Positions 16,837 through 25,093 of a DNA stretch of 64,000 bases are shown here, in pieces (the stretch's first letter is position 1; the number at the start of each line of letters is the position of its first letter). Position numbers and translations under genes: made by a program. This stretch comes from Betaproteobacteria bacterium (GTDB lineage Bacteria; Pseudomonadota; Gammaproteobacteria; Burkholderiales; Casimicrobiaceae): contig JADKEV010000029.1 of NCBI GenBank assembly GCA_016717855.1, positions 1-64,000 on the forward strand. The letters run 5' to 3'. Under the pieces are notes generated by a model. It searched no databases. It saw only the letters and a program-made list of their open reading frames with translations, and had not been told where the DNA came from.

Positions 16837-18426
16837 TCAGTCGATCTTGATCCACTTGGCTTCCTGCCGGTCGTCGGCGCGGTGCACGGTGGTCACGTTC
16901 TTCTTCATCGCCCACGGCCGGATCTGGTGGTGGATGGGGAGGTATGCGACATCCTCGTGGAGGATCTTGTAGACGTCGCGGATCATCGCATCGCGCTTGC
17001 CCACATCGGTTTCCACCTTGATGCCATCGATCAGCGCATCGACCTGCGGATTGCTGTACTTGCCCAGGTTGTAGCTGCCGTCCGCGCCGCCCTTGGGGTC
17101 GACGCTGCGCTGCAGCGCCTGCAATGAATACAGCGCATCGAACGTCGACACGCCCCAGCCCAGCATGTAGATCGACGTATCGTACTTCAGGATCTTCGGG
17201 ATGTAGGTGGCGAACGGCATCGCGTTGAGCTTGGCCTTGACGCCGATCTTGGCCCACATCGAGGCCACCGCCTGGCAGATTTCCTCGTCGTTCACGTACC
17301 GGTTGTTCGGGCAGTCCAGCGTGACCTCGAAGCCGTTCGGATACCCGGCGTCGGCCAGCAGCTTCTTCGCGCCATCGACGTCCACCGGGGGACGCTTGTC
17401 CATCTCGGCCGTCCAGCCGTGCACCTGCGGGGCGATCATCATCCCGGCGGGAATCGACAGGCCGCGCATGAAGGTTCGCTTGATCGCCTCGGCATCGATC
17501 GACTGATGCAGCGCCAGCCTCACGCGGCGATCCTTGAGCGGGTTCTTGCCCTTGACGCTGGAGTACAGCAGTTCGTCGCGGGACTGGTCCATGCCGAAGA
17601 AAATGGTCCGGTTCTCGCCGCCGTCGAGCACTTTCAGCGCCGGCGTCTGGCGCAGCCGGGCGATGTCCTGCGGCGGCGGGTCGGTGATGATGTCAACGTC
17701 CCCGGAGAGCAGCGCCGAGACGCGCGTGCCGTCGGACTTGACGGGCGTGAAGATCACCTCGTCGACGTTGCCTTCCATCTTGTCCCACCAGTTCTTGTTC
17801 GCCGTCAATTCGATCTTGACGTCGGCCTGCCAGGTCTTGAGCATATAGGGACCGGTGCCGTTGGCGTTGCGCGCGGCGAAGGTCTCTTCCTTGGCCTTGA
17901 AGTCCTGCGACTTCTCGGACTTGTTCTTCTCCGCCCACGCCTTGCTCATGATCCGCGCCTCGATGATCTGGCGCAGCAGCACGGGGTTGGGCCCGGCGAG
18001 GATCAGGTCGACGGTGAAGTCGTCGATCTTCTTGACTTCCTTGATGCCGGTGACCGCGGAGGTCAGGTTCGATGGCGCCACCGCCGCGCGGTTGTAGCTG
18101 AACACCACGTCGTCGGCGGTGAACGGCGTGCCGTCGTGGAACTTGACGCCTTTGCGCAGGTTGAAGCGCCATTGCGTCGGCGAGACCTGCTGCCAGGACG
18201 TCGCCAGCGCGCCTTCGACCTTGTAGTCTTTGGTGTACCGGGTCAGCGCCTCGTAGACGTGCATCTGGAAATTGAGCGTGGTCTGGTGATTCTGCGCATG
18301 CGGATCGAAGGTCAGCAAGTCGTTCTGCGCTGCCCAGCGCAGGGTCTTGGCGTGGACGGGGACCTGCGCCGCCACGGCCAGACCGGCGGCGATTGTCGCC
18401 GCGACGATCCAATTGGTGCGTTTCAT
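16837..18426 (-). CDS. Periplasmic peptide/nickel-type solute-binding protein
   Basis: A 529-residue family-5 extracellular solute-binding protein (DppA/OppA type). A Sec signal peptide is visible (MKRTNWIVAATIAAGLAVAA, cleavage near VHA). The mature part has LRWAAQNDLLTFDPHAQNH, KFHDGTPFTADDVVFSYNR (the family signature region), and GTGPYMLKTWQ. It would bind a peptide or similar solute in the periplasm for an ABC importer. No permease or ATPase gene is adjacent, so it is an orphan receptor here. The start at 18426 follows AGGAG. It ends at a shared terminator with GST, and its promoter lies in the 210-base gap to the divergent MFS gene. Confidence 0.92.
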   Translation of the reverse strand: MKRTNWIVAATIAAGLAVAAQVPVHAKTLRWAAQNDLLTFDPHAQNHQTTLNFQMHVYEALTRYTKDYKVEGALATSWQQVSPTQWRFNLRKGVKFHDGTPFTADDVVFSYNRAAVAPSNLTSAVTGIKEVKKIDDFTVDLILAGPNPVLLRQIIEARIMSKAWAEKNKSEKSQDFKAKEETFAARNANGTGPYMLKTWQADVKIELTANKNWWDKMEGNVDEVIFTPVKSDGTRVSALLSGDVDIITDPPPQDIARLRQTPALKVLDGGENRTIFFGMDQSRDELLYSSVKGKNPLKDRRVRLALHQSIDAEAIKRTFMRGLSIPAGMMIAPQVHGWTAEMDKRPPVDVDGAKKLLADAGYPNGFEVTLDCPNNRYVNDEEICQAVASMWAKIGVKAKLNAMPFATYIPKILKYDTSIYMLGWGVSTFDALYSLQALQRSVDPKGGADGSYNLGKYSNPQVDALIDGIKVETDVGKRDAMIRDVYKILHEDVAYLPIHHQIRPWAMKKNVTTVHRADDRQEAKWIKID

Positions 18427-18636
18427 GGTTTTCTCCTGGGTTCGATGGTGCTCCGCGCCGTCGCCGGCATCCGCGGCGCGCGGGAGTCGGGCGTATGGTA
18501 AGCCCCGCGCCCCCTTCTTGCAAACAGAGGCGGCTGCACGAGAGGCGCCACGGCCGCACCGTCGTCGACCAGGGCGGATCGCGTAGAATGCGCGTACCCG
18601 ACTTGCCGGCATCTTCCGGGAGATCGGGCCCTCCGC

Positions 18637-19764
18637 GTGAACCTCGTCCTCATCATTGCATCGTCGGTCCTGTGCCATGCCGCCTTCACCGGCGTGCGGG
18701 TCGCCGTGTCGCTGCAGGCCCTCACGGAGGGCGGGTCGCCATTCGTGATCGGCGTCCTGATGGCGCTGATGGCCGTCCTGCCCATGATGCTGGGTGTCGC
18801 CTCCGGCCGCTGGACCGACCGCGTCGGCGCCAGGCGGCCGCTGCTGGTGGGTGGGTCGCTGGTCTTCCTCGGGGCCCTGCTGCCCGCGGTGTTTCCCGTG
18901 CTGCCCGTGCTGTTCCTGACCGCGGCGTTGATCGGCACCGGGATGATGGCGGCCCAGGTCGCGCTGCAGAACGCCGTCGGCGAACTGAGCGCCCCGGCCG
19001 AGCGCGCGCAGAACTTCAGCCAGATGGCGATCGGCATGTCGCTGTCGAGCTTTGCCGGCCCGTTGATCGCCGGGTTCGCCATCGATCACTTCGGGTATCG
19101 CGCCGCATTCGCGATGCTGGCCGTGCTCCCGCTGGTCGCCGTGGCGACGCTGCGGCTGGGCCGCCTGCAGCTGCCGCCGCCTTCTCCGCACGCGGAGCTG
19201 CACGTCGATCGCAACATCCTCGACCTGCTGCGCACCCGCGAACTGCGGCGGGTGCTGCTCGCGAGCTCCCTGCTGGCGATCGGCTGGGACCTGCACACGT
19301 TCTTCGTCCCGATCTTCGGCACGCAGATCGGATTGTCGGCCTCGCAGATCGGCACTATCCTCGCCGCCTTCGCGCTCGCGACTCTGCTCATCCGGTTGGC
19401 CATGCGGTGGATCGCGAAGCGCTATACGGAGTGGCAGGTGCTCACCCGCGCGATCTTCGTGGTGGCGGGGATGTACATCCTGTTTCCGTTCGCGATCAAC
19501 GCCTGGCAACTGATGCTGCTGTCGTTCACGCTCGGGCTCGGGCTCGGCGCCGCGCAGCCCATGGTCATGGCGCTGGTGCATCGGATCGTGCCCGAAGGCC
19601 GCGCCGGCGAAGCGCTTGGCCTGCGCACCATGCTGATGAACTCCAGCCAGGTCGCGCTACCGCTCGTCTTCGGCGCGGTCAGCGCGACGCTGGGCATGAC
19701 CCCTGTGTTCTGGTCGGTCGCGATGTGCCTGGGCGCCGGGGGGTATTACACGCGCAAGCGGTAG
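18637..19764 (+). CDS. MFS transporter
   Basis: A 375-residue major facilitator superfamily carrier with about 11-12 membrane helices. The loop between helices two and three has the MFS motif SGRWTDRVGARRPLLVGG (about 57-74), and another copy region follows helix eight (MRWIAKRYTEWQ). It begins immediately in helix one after the GTG start at 18637 (NLVLIIASSVLCHAAFTGVR). Substrate is unknown; drug or sugar efflux types are both possible. Divergent from the peptide-binding protein gene. The stop is followed by a palindromic repeat of the dispersed family. Confidence 0.88.
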   Translation: MNLVLIIASSVLCHAAFTGVRVAVSLQALTEGGSPFVIGVLMALMAVLPMMLGVASGRWTDRVGARRPLLVGGSLVFLGALLPAVFPVLPVLFLTAALIGTGMMAAQVALQNAVGELSAPAERAQNFSQMAIGMSLSSFAGPLIAGFAIDHFGYRAAFAMLAVLPLVAVATLRLGRLQLPPPSPHAELHVDRNILDLLRTRELRRVLLASSLLAIGWDLHTFFVPIFGTQIGLSASQIGTILAAFALATLLIRLAMRWIAKRYTEWQVLTRAIFVVAGMYILFPFAINAWQLMLLSFTLGLGLGAAQPMVMALVHRIVPEGRAGEALGLRTMLMNSSQVALPLVFGAVSATLGMTPVFWSVAMCLGAGGYYTRKR

Positions 19765-19771
19765 TTCGACA

Positions 19772-19802
19772 CGATGGGTGTCGCTGCGCTCGACCCATCT
19801 GG
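19772..19802. repeat. Dispersed palindromic repeat, half copy
   Basis: ATGGGTGTCG pairs with CGACCCAT around a short loop, directly behind the MFS stop. It is a diverged single-arm member of the family at 29521, 46448 and 60865. Confidence 0.55.
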
Positions 19803-19882
19803 GTGTTCCCGCCCCCTCGGGAGGGGGGAGGGGCTCGAAGGTGGTCGCTTCGCTCACCACCCACGGGTTTCCGCGCGCAATC

Positions 19883-19910
19883 AAAAAGGCGGGCACCCGG
19901 CCCGCCTTCT
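19883..19910. terminator. Intrinsic terminator of the SWIB gene
   Basis: A nine-pair stem, AAGGCGGGC with GCCCGCCTT, separated by ACCCG and flanked by A-runs on the plus strand. On the minus strand this gives a T-run after the hairpin, as expected behind the SWIB gene that ends at 19942. Confidence 0.75.
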
Positions 19911-19941
19911 GGATTCCATGCGCGGCGCTGCCGCGGCCGAA

Positions 19942-20364
19942 TCACTTCAGATGTTTCGACACCAGCTTGGTCATTTCGAACATCGAGACCGAAGGCTTGC
20001 CGCCGAACACGGCCTTGAGCTTTTCATCGGCGTTGATCATGCGCTTGTTGATGGCGTCTTGCAGCTTGTTCTTCTTGATGTAATCCCAGATCTTCTTGGT
20101 GACTTCAGTGCGCGGCGCGGGCATCATCCCGATCACCGCACCCAGCATGGACGACGGCGTCATCGGCTTCATGAACGCGGCGTTGGGCTTGCGGGGCTTC
20201 TTTGGCGCGGCGGCTTTCTTGGGGGCGGCTTTCTTTGCCGCTTTCTTGGCCGGCGCCTTCTTCGCGGCTACTTTCTTGGCCGCGGGTTTTTTTGCTGCTG
20301 GTTTCTTCGCTGCAGGTTTCTTGGCCGCGGGTTTTTTGGCGGCTTTTTTCTTTGCTGTAGCCAT
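19942..20364 (-). CDS. SWIB-domain protein with H1-like basic tail
   Basis: A 140-residue protein in two parts. Residues 2-58 are a Lys/Ala/Pro tail with repeated KKPAA units, like bacterial histone-H1-type proteins. Residues 60-140 form a SWIB/MDM2 domain, seen in PNAAFMKPMTPSSMLGAVIG, VTKKIWDYIKKNKLQD, KLKAVFGGKPSVSMFEMTKL and VSKHL. Such proteins occur in many betaproteobacteria and in chlamydiae and are thought to bind DNA; the tail would bind DNA without sequence preference. The KKPAA units are coded by near-identical 15-base repeats at about 20284-20345, so the tail length may vary between strains. The start at 20364 follows TTTGGAG. A terminator lies downstream. Confidence 0.88.
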   Translation of the reverse strand: MATAKKKAAKKPAAKKPAAKKPAAKKPAAKKVAAKKAPAKKAAKKAAPKKAAAPKKPRKPNAAFMKPMTPSSMLGAVIGMMPAPRTEVTKKIWDYIKKNKLQDAINKRMINADEKLKAVFGGKPSVSMFEMTKLVSKHLK

Positions 20365-20754
20365 ATGAGATCTCCAAACAGTTGAGTTAAAAATGATGCC
20401 GCGCAGAGTGAAAACTAAGCACGGCGTCGGAAGCGATCATGCGCCTCTCCATGGGCGCTTGCAAGTAATTTTTGCCGATTTTTCTCTCTGTGCGCGCTAT
20501 GAGGTGATCGGAATGCGACACTCGCTGAACGCCGGTTTGCACGGCTTGTTGACCGGCACTTGCGACGCCGGCGGCGTTGGCCCGCCGGACGTTCCGCGGC
20601 GGCGGGCCGGACCGGGCACGAAGCGGGGAACGACGGGCCGGCGGCCGGCGGCACGGACGCTCGCCGCGCTCGCGCGCCCGCCTGACGCGGATCATGGCAG
20701 CGCGCGGACAAAGATGGTAACTTCGGCGCGATCGAACGTCCGCACAGGAATGCC
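20365..20754. other. Intergenic region between SWIB gene and pdxH
   Basis: About 390 bases without a gene between two divergent genes. The first 130 bases next to the SWIB gene are comparatively AT-rich (around GTAATTTTTGCCGATTTTTC at 20463-20482), which fits its promoter. The rest is very GC-rich and shows only open frames of random character. No riboswitch or RNA gene is recognised. Confidence 0.4.
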
Positions 20755-21390
20755 ATGAGCCTCGCCGAACTGCGCCAGGAATACGCGCTGAAGACCCTCA
20801 ACGAAAAGGACGTGCTGCCCGATCCGCTCGCCCAGTTCGCGCTGTGGATGCAGGAAGCCATCGACGGGCAGGTTCCCGAGCCGACGGCGATGACGCTTGC
20901 GACCGTCGGCGCGGACGGCCGCCCGTCCGCGCGGATCGTGCTGCTCAAGGCCTGCGAGCCTGGCGGCTTCGTGTTCTACACCAACTACGAGAGCAAGAAG
21001 GGCAAGGACCTCGCCGCCAACGGGCTGGCCTGCCTGAACTTCTTCTGGAAGGAAGTCGAGCGCCAGGTGCGCATCGACGGCCGCGTCGAGCGGGTGTCGG
21101 CCGCGGAGTCCGACGCGTACTTCGCCATCCGGCCTCTCGGGTCGCGGCACGGCGCCTGGGCTTCGCCGCAAAGCGCCGAGATTCCCGGCCGCGACTGGCT
21201 CGAGGCGCGCTGGCGCGAAGCCGAGGCGCGCCACGGCGAGAATCCGCCGCGCCCGCCGCATTGGGGCGGCTATCGCGTGATCCCCGAGACGATCGAGTTC
21301 TGGCAGGGGCGCCGGAGCCGGCTGCACGACCGGTTGGTCTATCGCCGCGCGGCTGACGGCGGCTGGCGCATCGTCCGCGTCGCACCCTGA
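20755..21390 (+). CDS. pdxH: Pyridoxamine 5'-phosphate oxidase PdxH
   Basis: A 211-residue FMN-dependent oxidase that makes pyridoxal 5'-phosphate from PNP or PMP. Family landmarks are DPLAQFALWMQEAID, PTAMTLATVGADGRPSARIV with LLK (FMN phosphate and PNP binding), FYTNYESKKGKDLAAN, FFWKEVERQVRIDGRVERV, and the C-terminal signature PPHWGGYRVIPETIEFWQGR followed by RLHDR. Length is standard. Its stop is directly followed by the start of the luciferase-like gene with no gap, so the two are one transcript. The start ATG 20755 precedes SLAELRQEY, the usual N-terminus. Confidence 0.96.
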   Translation: MSLAELRQEYALKTLNEKDVLPDPLAQFALWMQEAIDGQVPEPTAMTLATVGADGRPSARIVLLKACEPGGFVFYTNYESKKGKDLAANGLACLNFFWKEVERQVRIDGRVERVSAAESDAYFAIRPLGSRHGAWASPQSAEIPGRDWLEARWREAEARHGENPPRPPHWGGYRVIPETIEFWQGRRSRLHDRLVYRRAADGGWRIVRVAP

Positions 21391-22413
21391 ATGACGCCGG
21401 GTTTCGCGCTATCGGTGCTCGACCAGTCGCCGGTGATCAGCGGGGGCTCTCCGGCCGCCGCGATCCACGCCACGATCGAACTGGCGATCGCCGCCGAACG
21501 GCTGGGTTACAAGCGCTACTGGCTGGCCGAACATCACGGGCTGGCGGGCCTGGCCGATCCCTGCCCGGAGATTCTGCTCACGCGCGTGGCGGCAGCGACG
21601 CGCACGCTGCGCGTCGGCACGGGCGGGATCATGCTGCCCTACTACAGCGCGTTCAAAGTTGCCGAAGTCTTCCGGATGCTGGAGACGCTCTTCCCCGGGC
21701 GCATCGACCTGGGCGTGGGCCGCGCGCCCGGCGGCGACTTGCGCACCGCGCAGGCGATGACCAGCGGCGAGTATCGGGGCGCGCCGGAATTTCCCGGGCA
21801 GATCCAGGATGTGATCGGCTACCTGAGCGGCGCCTTGCCCGACGGGCATCCGTACCAGGACGTGCTGGTGCAGCCCGCGGGGGCGGCCGCGCCCGAGTTC
21901 TGGGTGCTCGGGTCCTCCGACTACGGCGGCGCGCTGGCCGCCGCGCTGGGGCTGCGCTTCACGTTCGCGCATTTCATCACCGCGCAGGGCGGCGACGCGG
22001 TGACCCGCGCCTACCGGCAGCAGTTCCGGCCGTCGGCGGCGCTGCGCGCGCCGCAGGCGATGGCGGCGGTGTTCGTGCTCTGCGCCGAGACCGACGCCGA
22101 GGCCGAGCGCCTCGCCGCGGCCATCGACCTGCGCCGGCTGCAGATGGATCAGGGCATCAACGGGCCCATCCCGACGCTCGCGGAAGCCGCCGCCTGGCGG
22201 TACACCGAAGCGGACCGGCTGCGCATCCGGCAGCACCGGCAGCGCGCGGTGATCGGATCGCCCGCGCGGGTACGCGAGCAACTGCTCGTCCTGCGCGAGC
22301 GCTACGCGGCGGATGAACTGGTCGTGGTGACCATCACCGGCGACTATGCGAGCCGGCTGCGTTCGTACGAATTGCTGGCCGAAGCGTTCGGCCTGGCCGG
22401 GCCGGCCGCGTAA
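21391..22413 (+). CDS. LLM-class flavin-dependent monooxygenase, MsnO8-like
   Basis: A 340-residue bacterial-luciferase-like (LLM) protein. It shows ALSVLDQSPVISGGSPAAAI at the start, AERLGYKRYWLAEHHGL, LRVGTGGIMLPYYSAFKVAE and FPGRIDLGVGRAPGGD, the pattern of the MsnO8 subfamily. These are TIM-barrel enzymes that use reduced FMN from a separate reductase to oxygenate a substrate, here unknown. The ATG touches the pdxH stop (TGAATG), so it is probably translated from the same message. The shared use of FMN with PdxH is noted; no flavin reductase lies nearby. Confidence 0.9.
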   Translation: MTPGFALSVLDQSPVISGGSPAAAIHATIELAIAAERLGYKRYWLAEHHGLAGLADPCPEILLTRVAAATRTLRVGTGGIMLPYYSAFKVAEVFRMLETLFPGRIDLGVGRAPGGDLRTAQAMTSGEYRGAPEFPGQIQDVIGYLSGALPDGHPYQDVLVQPAGAAAPEFWVLGSSDYGGALAAALGLRFTFAHFITAQGGDAVTRAYRQQFRPSAALRAPQAMAAVFVLCAETDAEAERLAAAIDLRRLQMDQGINGPIPTLAEAAAWRYTEADRLRIRQHRQRAVIGSPARVREQLLVLRERYAADELVVVTITGDYASRLRSYELLAEAFGLAGPAA

Positions 22414-22438
22414 TCACGCAGGCGACAGGAGGACAGCC

Positions 22439-23365
22439 GTGAAAGATGACGCAAGTCAAGGCGCTGCGACGCCCGGCGCCGTCGGCATTGTCGGGGTCGG
22501 GGCAATGGGCGGTGCGATGGCGCGCTGCTTGCTGCGCAAGGGGTATCGCGTGATCGTGCGCGACATCGTCGCCGCCCGCGTCGACGCGCTGGCCGCGCTG
22601 GGCGCCGTGGCCGCTGCGAGCGCCGCCGACGTCGCGCGGCAGGCGGACCTCGTCCTCACTGTAGTGGTGGATTCGGAACAGACCGACGACGTATTGTTCG
22701 GCCCGGCGGGCATCGCGGCCGGCGCCGCACGCGGGGCGCTCGTGGCGATGTGCAGCACCGTCGCGCCCGACTACGCGGCGGGCCTGCCCGCACGCCTGGC
22801 GCCGCACGACATTGGCGTGATCGATGCGCCGATCTCCGGCGGACCGCGGCGCGCGGAAGAGGGCACGCTCTCGATGATGGCGGCGGGCACGCCGGCCGCG
22901 CTGGCGCGCGCGCTGCCGGTGCTCGAAGCGGTGGCCTCGCGCCTGTTTCGCGCCGGCGCGCGGGCGGGCGACGGGTCGGCGATGAAGATCGTCAACAACA
23001 TGCTGGCCGGCATCAACCTGGCGGCCGCGGCGGAGGCGATGGCGCTCGCCGAGCGGATGGGCATGGACCTGCAGCTGGTCCACGATGTGATCTGCGCGAG
23101 TTCGGGCGGATCGTGGATCTTCGCCGACCGGATGCCGCGCGCCATCGCCGGCGACTACGCGCCACTGGCGGCGGCGAAGATCCTGACCAAGGACGTGGGA
23201 CTGGCGCTCGCGGCGGCTGCGGCGGCCGGCGTGCCCGCGGCGTTGGCGCAGGCTGCCCACCGGGTGTTTGCCGGAACGGTGGCGCTGGGCCACGGCGAGG
23301 CTGACGACGCGGCGGTGATCGAATACTATCGGGCGCTGATCCGGGCCGGGTCGGCGGCGGCATGA
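22439..23365 (+). CDS. NAD(P)-dependent beta-hydroxyacid dehydrogenase
   Basis: A 308-residue member of the 3-hydroxyisobutyrate dehydrogenase family. The N-terminal Rossmann motif is VGIVGVGAMGGAMARCLLRK, followed by the substrate motif IDAPISGGPRRAEEGTLSMM near residues 130-150, and the catalytic Lys in GSAMKIVNNMLAGIN (about 185). It oxidises a 3-hydroxy acid (or reduces a semialdehyde) in the cytosol. The GTG start at 22439 is set by CAGGAGG a few bases upstream. It lies 25 bases behind the LLM gene on the same strand, so it may belong to that operon. The usual first Gly of the GxGxxG motif is present. Confidence 0.9.
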   Translation: MKDDASQGAATPGAVGIVGVGAMGGAMARCLLRKGYRVIVRDIVAARVDALAALGAVAAASAADVARQADLVLTVVVDSEQTDDVLFGPAGIAAGAARGALVAMCSTVAPDYAAGLPARLAPHDIGVIDAPISGGPRRAEEGTLSMMAAGTPAALARALPVLEAVASRLFRAGARAGDGSAMKIVNNMLAGINLAAAAEAMALAERMGMDLQLVHDVICASSGGSWIFADRMPRAIAGDYAPLAAAKILTKDVGLALAAAAAAGVPAALAQAAHRVFAGTVALGHGEADDAAVIEYYRALIRAGSAAA

Positions 23366-23390
23366 TCCGGGCTGAATACGGGAGAGAGCG

Positions 23391-23906
23391 ATGCGCAAGA
23401 TGCTGTGGTGGTTGGCCGGAATGATGGCAATGCAGGCGGTGCTGGCGCAGACGCCGCCGCCGCCGTGCAGCAGCGCGGAAGCGAAGCAGTTCGAATTCTG
23501 GGTCGGCAATTGGGACCTGACCTGGAAGAATCCCGACGGCACTTCCGGACGCGGCAGCAATCGCGTCGAGTCGATCCTGGGCGGCTGCGCGATCCACGAG
23601 AACTTCGAGGACACGGCGGTCCCGCCCTTCGTCGGCAAGAGCTACTCGGTGTACACGCCGCGGCTCAAGAAGTGGCAGCAGACCTGGGTCGACAGCACCG
23701 GCAGCTACCTCGATTTCACCGGCGAGTTCGCCGACGGAAAGATGATCCTCGCGCGGGAGGCGACGCTGGCCAACGGCAAGCCCGGCCGGCAGCGGATGAC
23801 GTTCTACAACATCGCCAGGGAGGAGCTCGACTGGGACTGGGAGACTTCGGAGGACCTGGGCAAGACCTGGACGCTGCGGTGGCGTATTCACTACAAGCGC
23901 AAGTAA
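23391..23906 (+). CDS. Exported DUF1579-like protein
   Basis: A 171-residue protein with a signal peptide (MRKMLWWLAGMMAMQAVLAQ, cleavage after about residue 20). The mature domain has FEFWVGNWDLTWKNPDGTSG, SNRVESILGGCAIHENFED, YSVYTPRLKKWQQTWVDSTG and ARGKPGRQRMTF-like strands. This looks like the beta-barrel DUF1579/FABP-like group of periplasmic proteins of unknown ligand. Start ATG 23391 follows GGGAGAG. It sits 25 bases behind the dehydrogenase gene and directly ahead of the GDPD lipoprotein gene. Function unknown; a lipid or hydrophobic ligand would fit the fold but is only inferred. Confidence 0.7.
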   Translation: MRKMLWWLAGMMAMQAVLAQTPPPPCSSAEAKQFEFWVGNWDLTWKNPDGTSGRGSNRVESILGGCAIHENFEDTAVPPFVGKSYSVYTPRLKKWQQTWVDSTGSYLDFTGEFADGKMILAREATLANGKPGRQRMTFYNIAREELDWDWETSEDLGKTWTLRWRIHYKRK

Positions 23907-23941
23907 GCGCCGGTCCCCGCGGTCCGCGCGGCGCGCTCTCG

Positions 23942-25093
23942 TTGGCGGCCGTGGCCGTAGCCGCGCTGCTCGCCGGCGGCTGCGCGGCGCGTGAGTTCGA
24001 CCTGCAGGGCCATCGCGGCGCGCGGGGGCTGGCGCCGGAGAACACGCTGCCCGCGTTCGCCGCCGCATTGTCGCTGGGCGTGACCACGCTGGAACTCGAC
24101 GCGGCCATCACGCGCGACGGGGCGATCGTCGTGAGCCACGACCCGGCACTGAACCCGGCCATCACGCGCGGGCCCGACGGCGCCTTCCTCAAGGCGAAGG
24201 GGCCGGCCATCCATGCGCTCGGCATTGCGGAACTGCAACGCCACGACGTCGGGCGCATCAACCCGGACTCGTCCTATGCGCGGCAGCAGCCGGAGCAAAA
24301 GGCGGTCGACGGCACGCGCATCCCGCGACTGGGCGAAGTCTTCGCGCTGGCCCGCCGCGCGGGCAACCATGACGTCCGCTTCAACATCGAAACCAAGGTT
24401 TCGCCGCTGGCGCCGGACGAAACGCTGCCGCCCGCGGCATTCGCCGACCGCCTGCTGGCGGTGATCTACGCCAACGGGATGAGCGAGCGCGTCAGCATCC
24501 AGTCGTTCGACTGGCGGACGCTGCAGCGCACGCAGCAGGCCGCGCCGGAGATTCCCACCGTCTATCTCTCGGCCCAACAGTCAGGGCTGGACAACATCGG
24601 CGCGGGCAGGCCGGAAGGCTCGGCGTGGACCGCGGGCTTCCAGGCGCGTGACCATGGCGGTTCGGTGGCGCGGATGGTCAAGGCCGCCGGCGGCAGCGTC
24701 TGGTCGCCGTACTTCGGCGACGTCGACCAGGCGAAGATTGCCGAGGCGCACGGGCTTGGCTTGCGGGTCGTCGTGTGGACCGTGAACGCGCCGGCGGACA
24801 TCGAGCGCATGCTCGACCTGAACGTGGACGGCATCATCAGCGACCGCCCCGACCGCGTCCGCGCCGCAATGGCCGCGCGGCACATGCCGCTGCCGAAGGC
24901 GACACCCGTAACTCCGCGGGTTCGTAGGGGGCGAGCGCGCGACACCTCTCCCGGGGCGGGCGGGGCGGGGGGGTGCCGAGGGTGTCGCCGCGCTCGCCCC
25001 CTCTCTTCCACCTTCCCGATTTTCTTCACGACGACGGCGAGCCGCTTCGCGTCGTTGTCCCAGAACTTCTGGAACTCGGGCGCGTCGAGGTAG
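23942..25093 (+). CDS. Glycerophosphodiester phosphodiesterase lipoprotein
   Basis: A GDPD-family TIM-barrel enzyme that splits glycerophosphodiesters into glycerol-3-phosphate and an alcohol. Catalytic landmarks are LQGHRGARGLAPENTLPAF (His-Arg-Gly and Glu-Asn), TTLELDAAITRDG and VVSHDPALNP, and the barrel closes with DLNVDGIISDRPDRV. A lipobox, LLAGGC, follows a short hydrophobic stretch. The start is uncertain: TTG 23942 is given, but an upstream GTG overlapping the preceding gene would supply a basic n-region. The normal family end is near 24900. The frame runs on for about 65 residues of low-complexity sequence antisense to the converging gene, so the stop at 25093 is probably not the ancestral one. 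Confidence 0.8.
   Translation: MAAVAVAALLAGGCAAREFDLQGHRGARGLAPENTLPAFAAALSLGVTTLELDAAITRDGAIVVSHDPALNPAITRGPDGAFLKAKGPAIHALGIAELQRHDVGRINPDSSYARQQPEQKAVDGTRIPRLGEVFALARRAGNHDVRFNIETKVSPLAPDETLPPAAFADRLLAVIYANGMSERVSIQSFDWRTLQRTQQAAPEIPTVYLSAQQSGLDNIGAGRPEGSAWTAGFQARDHGGSVARMVKAAGGSVWSPYFGDVDQAKIAEAHGLGLRVVVWTVNAPADIERMLDLNVDGIISDRPDRVRAAMAARHMPLPKATPVTPRVRRGRARDTSPGAGGAGGCRGCRRARPLSSTFPIFFTTTASRFASLSQNFWNSGASR

Noticed and set aside
20284..20345. Tandem 15-base repeats as a CRISPR or minisatellite
   Set aside because: They code for KKPAA units in a supported reading frame without spacers, so they are a coding repeat.
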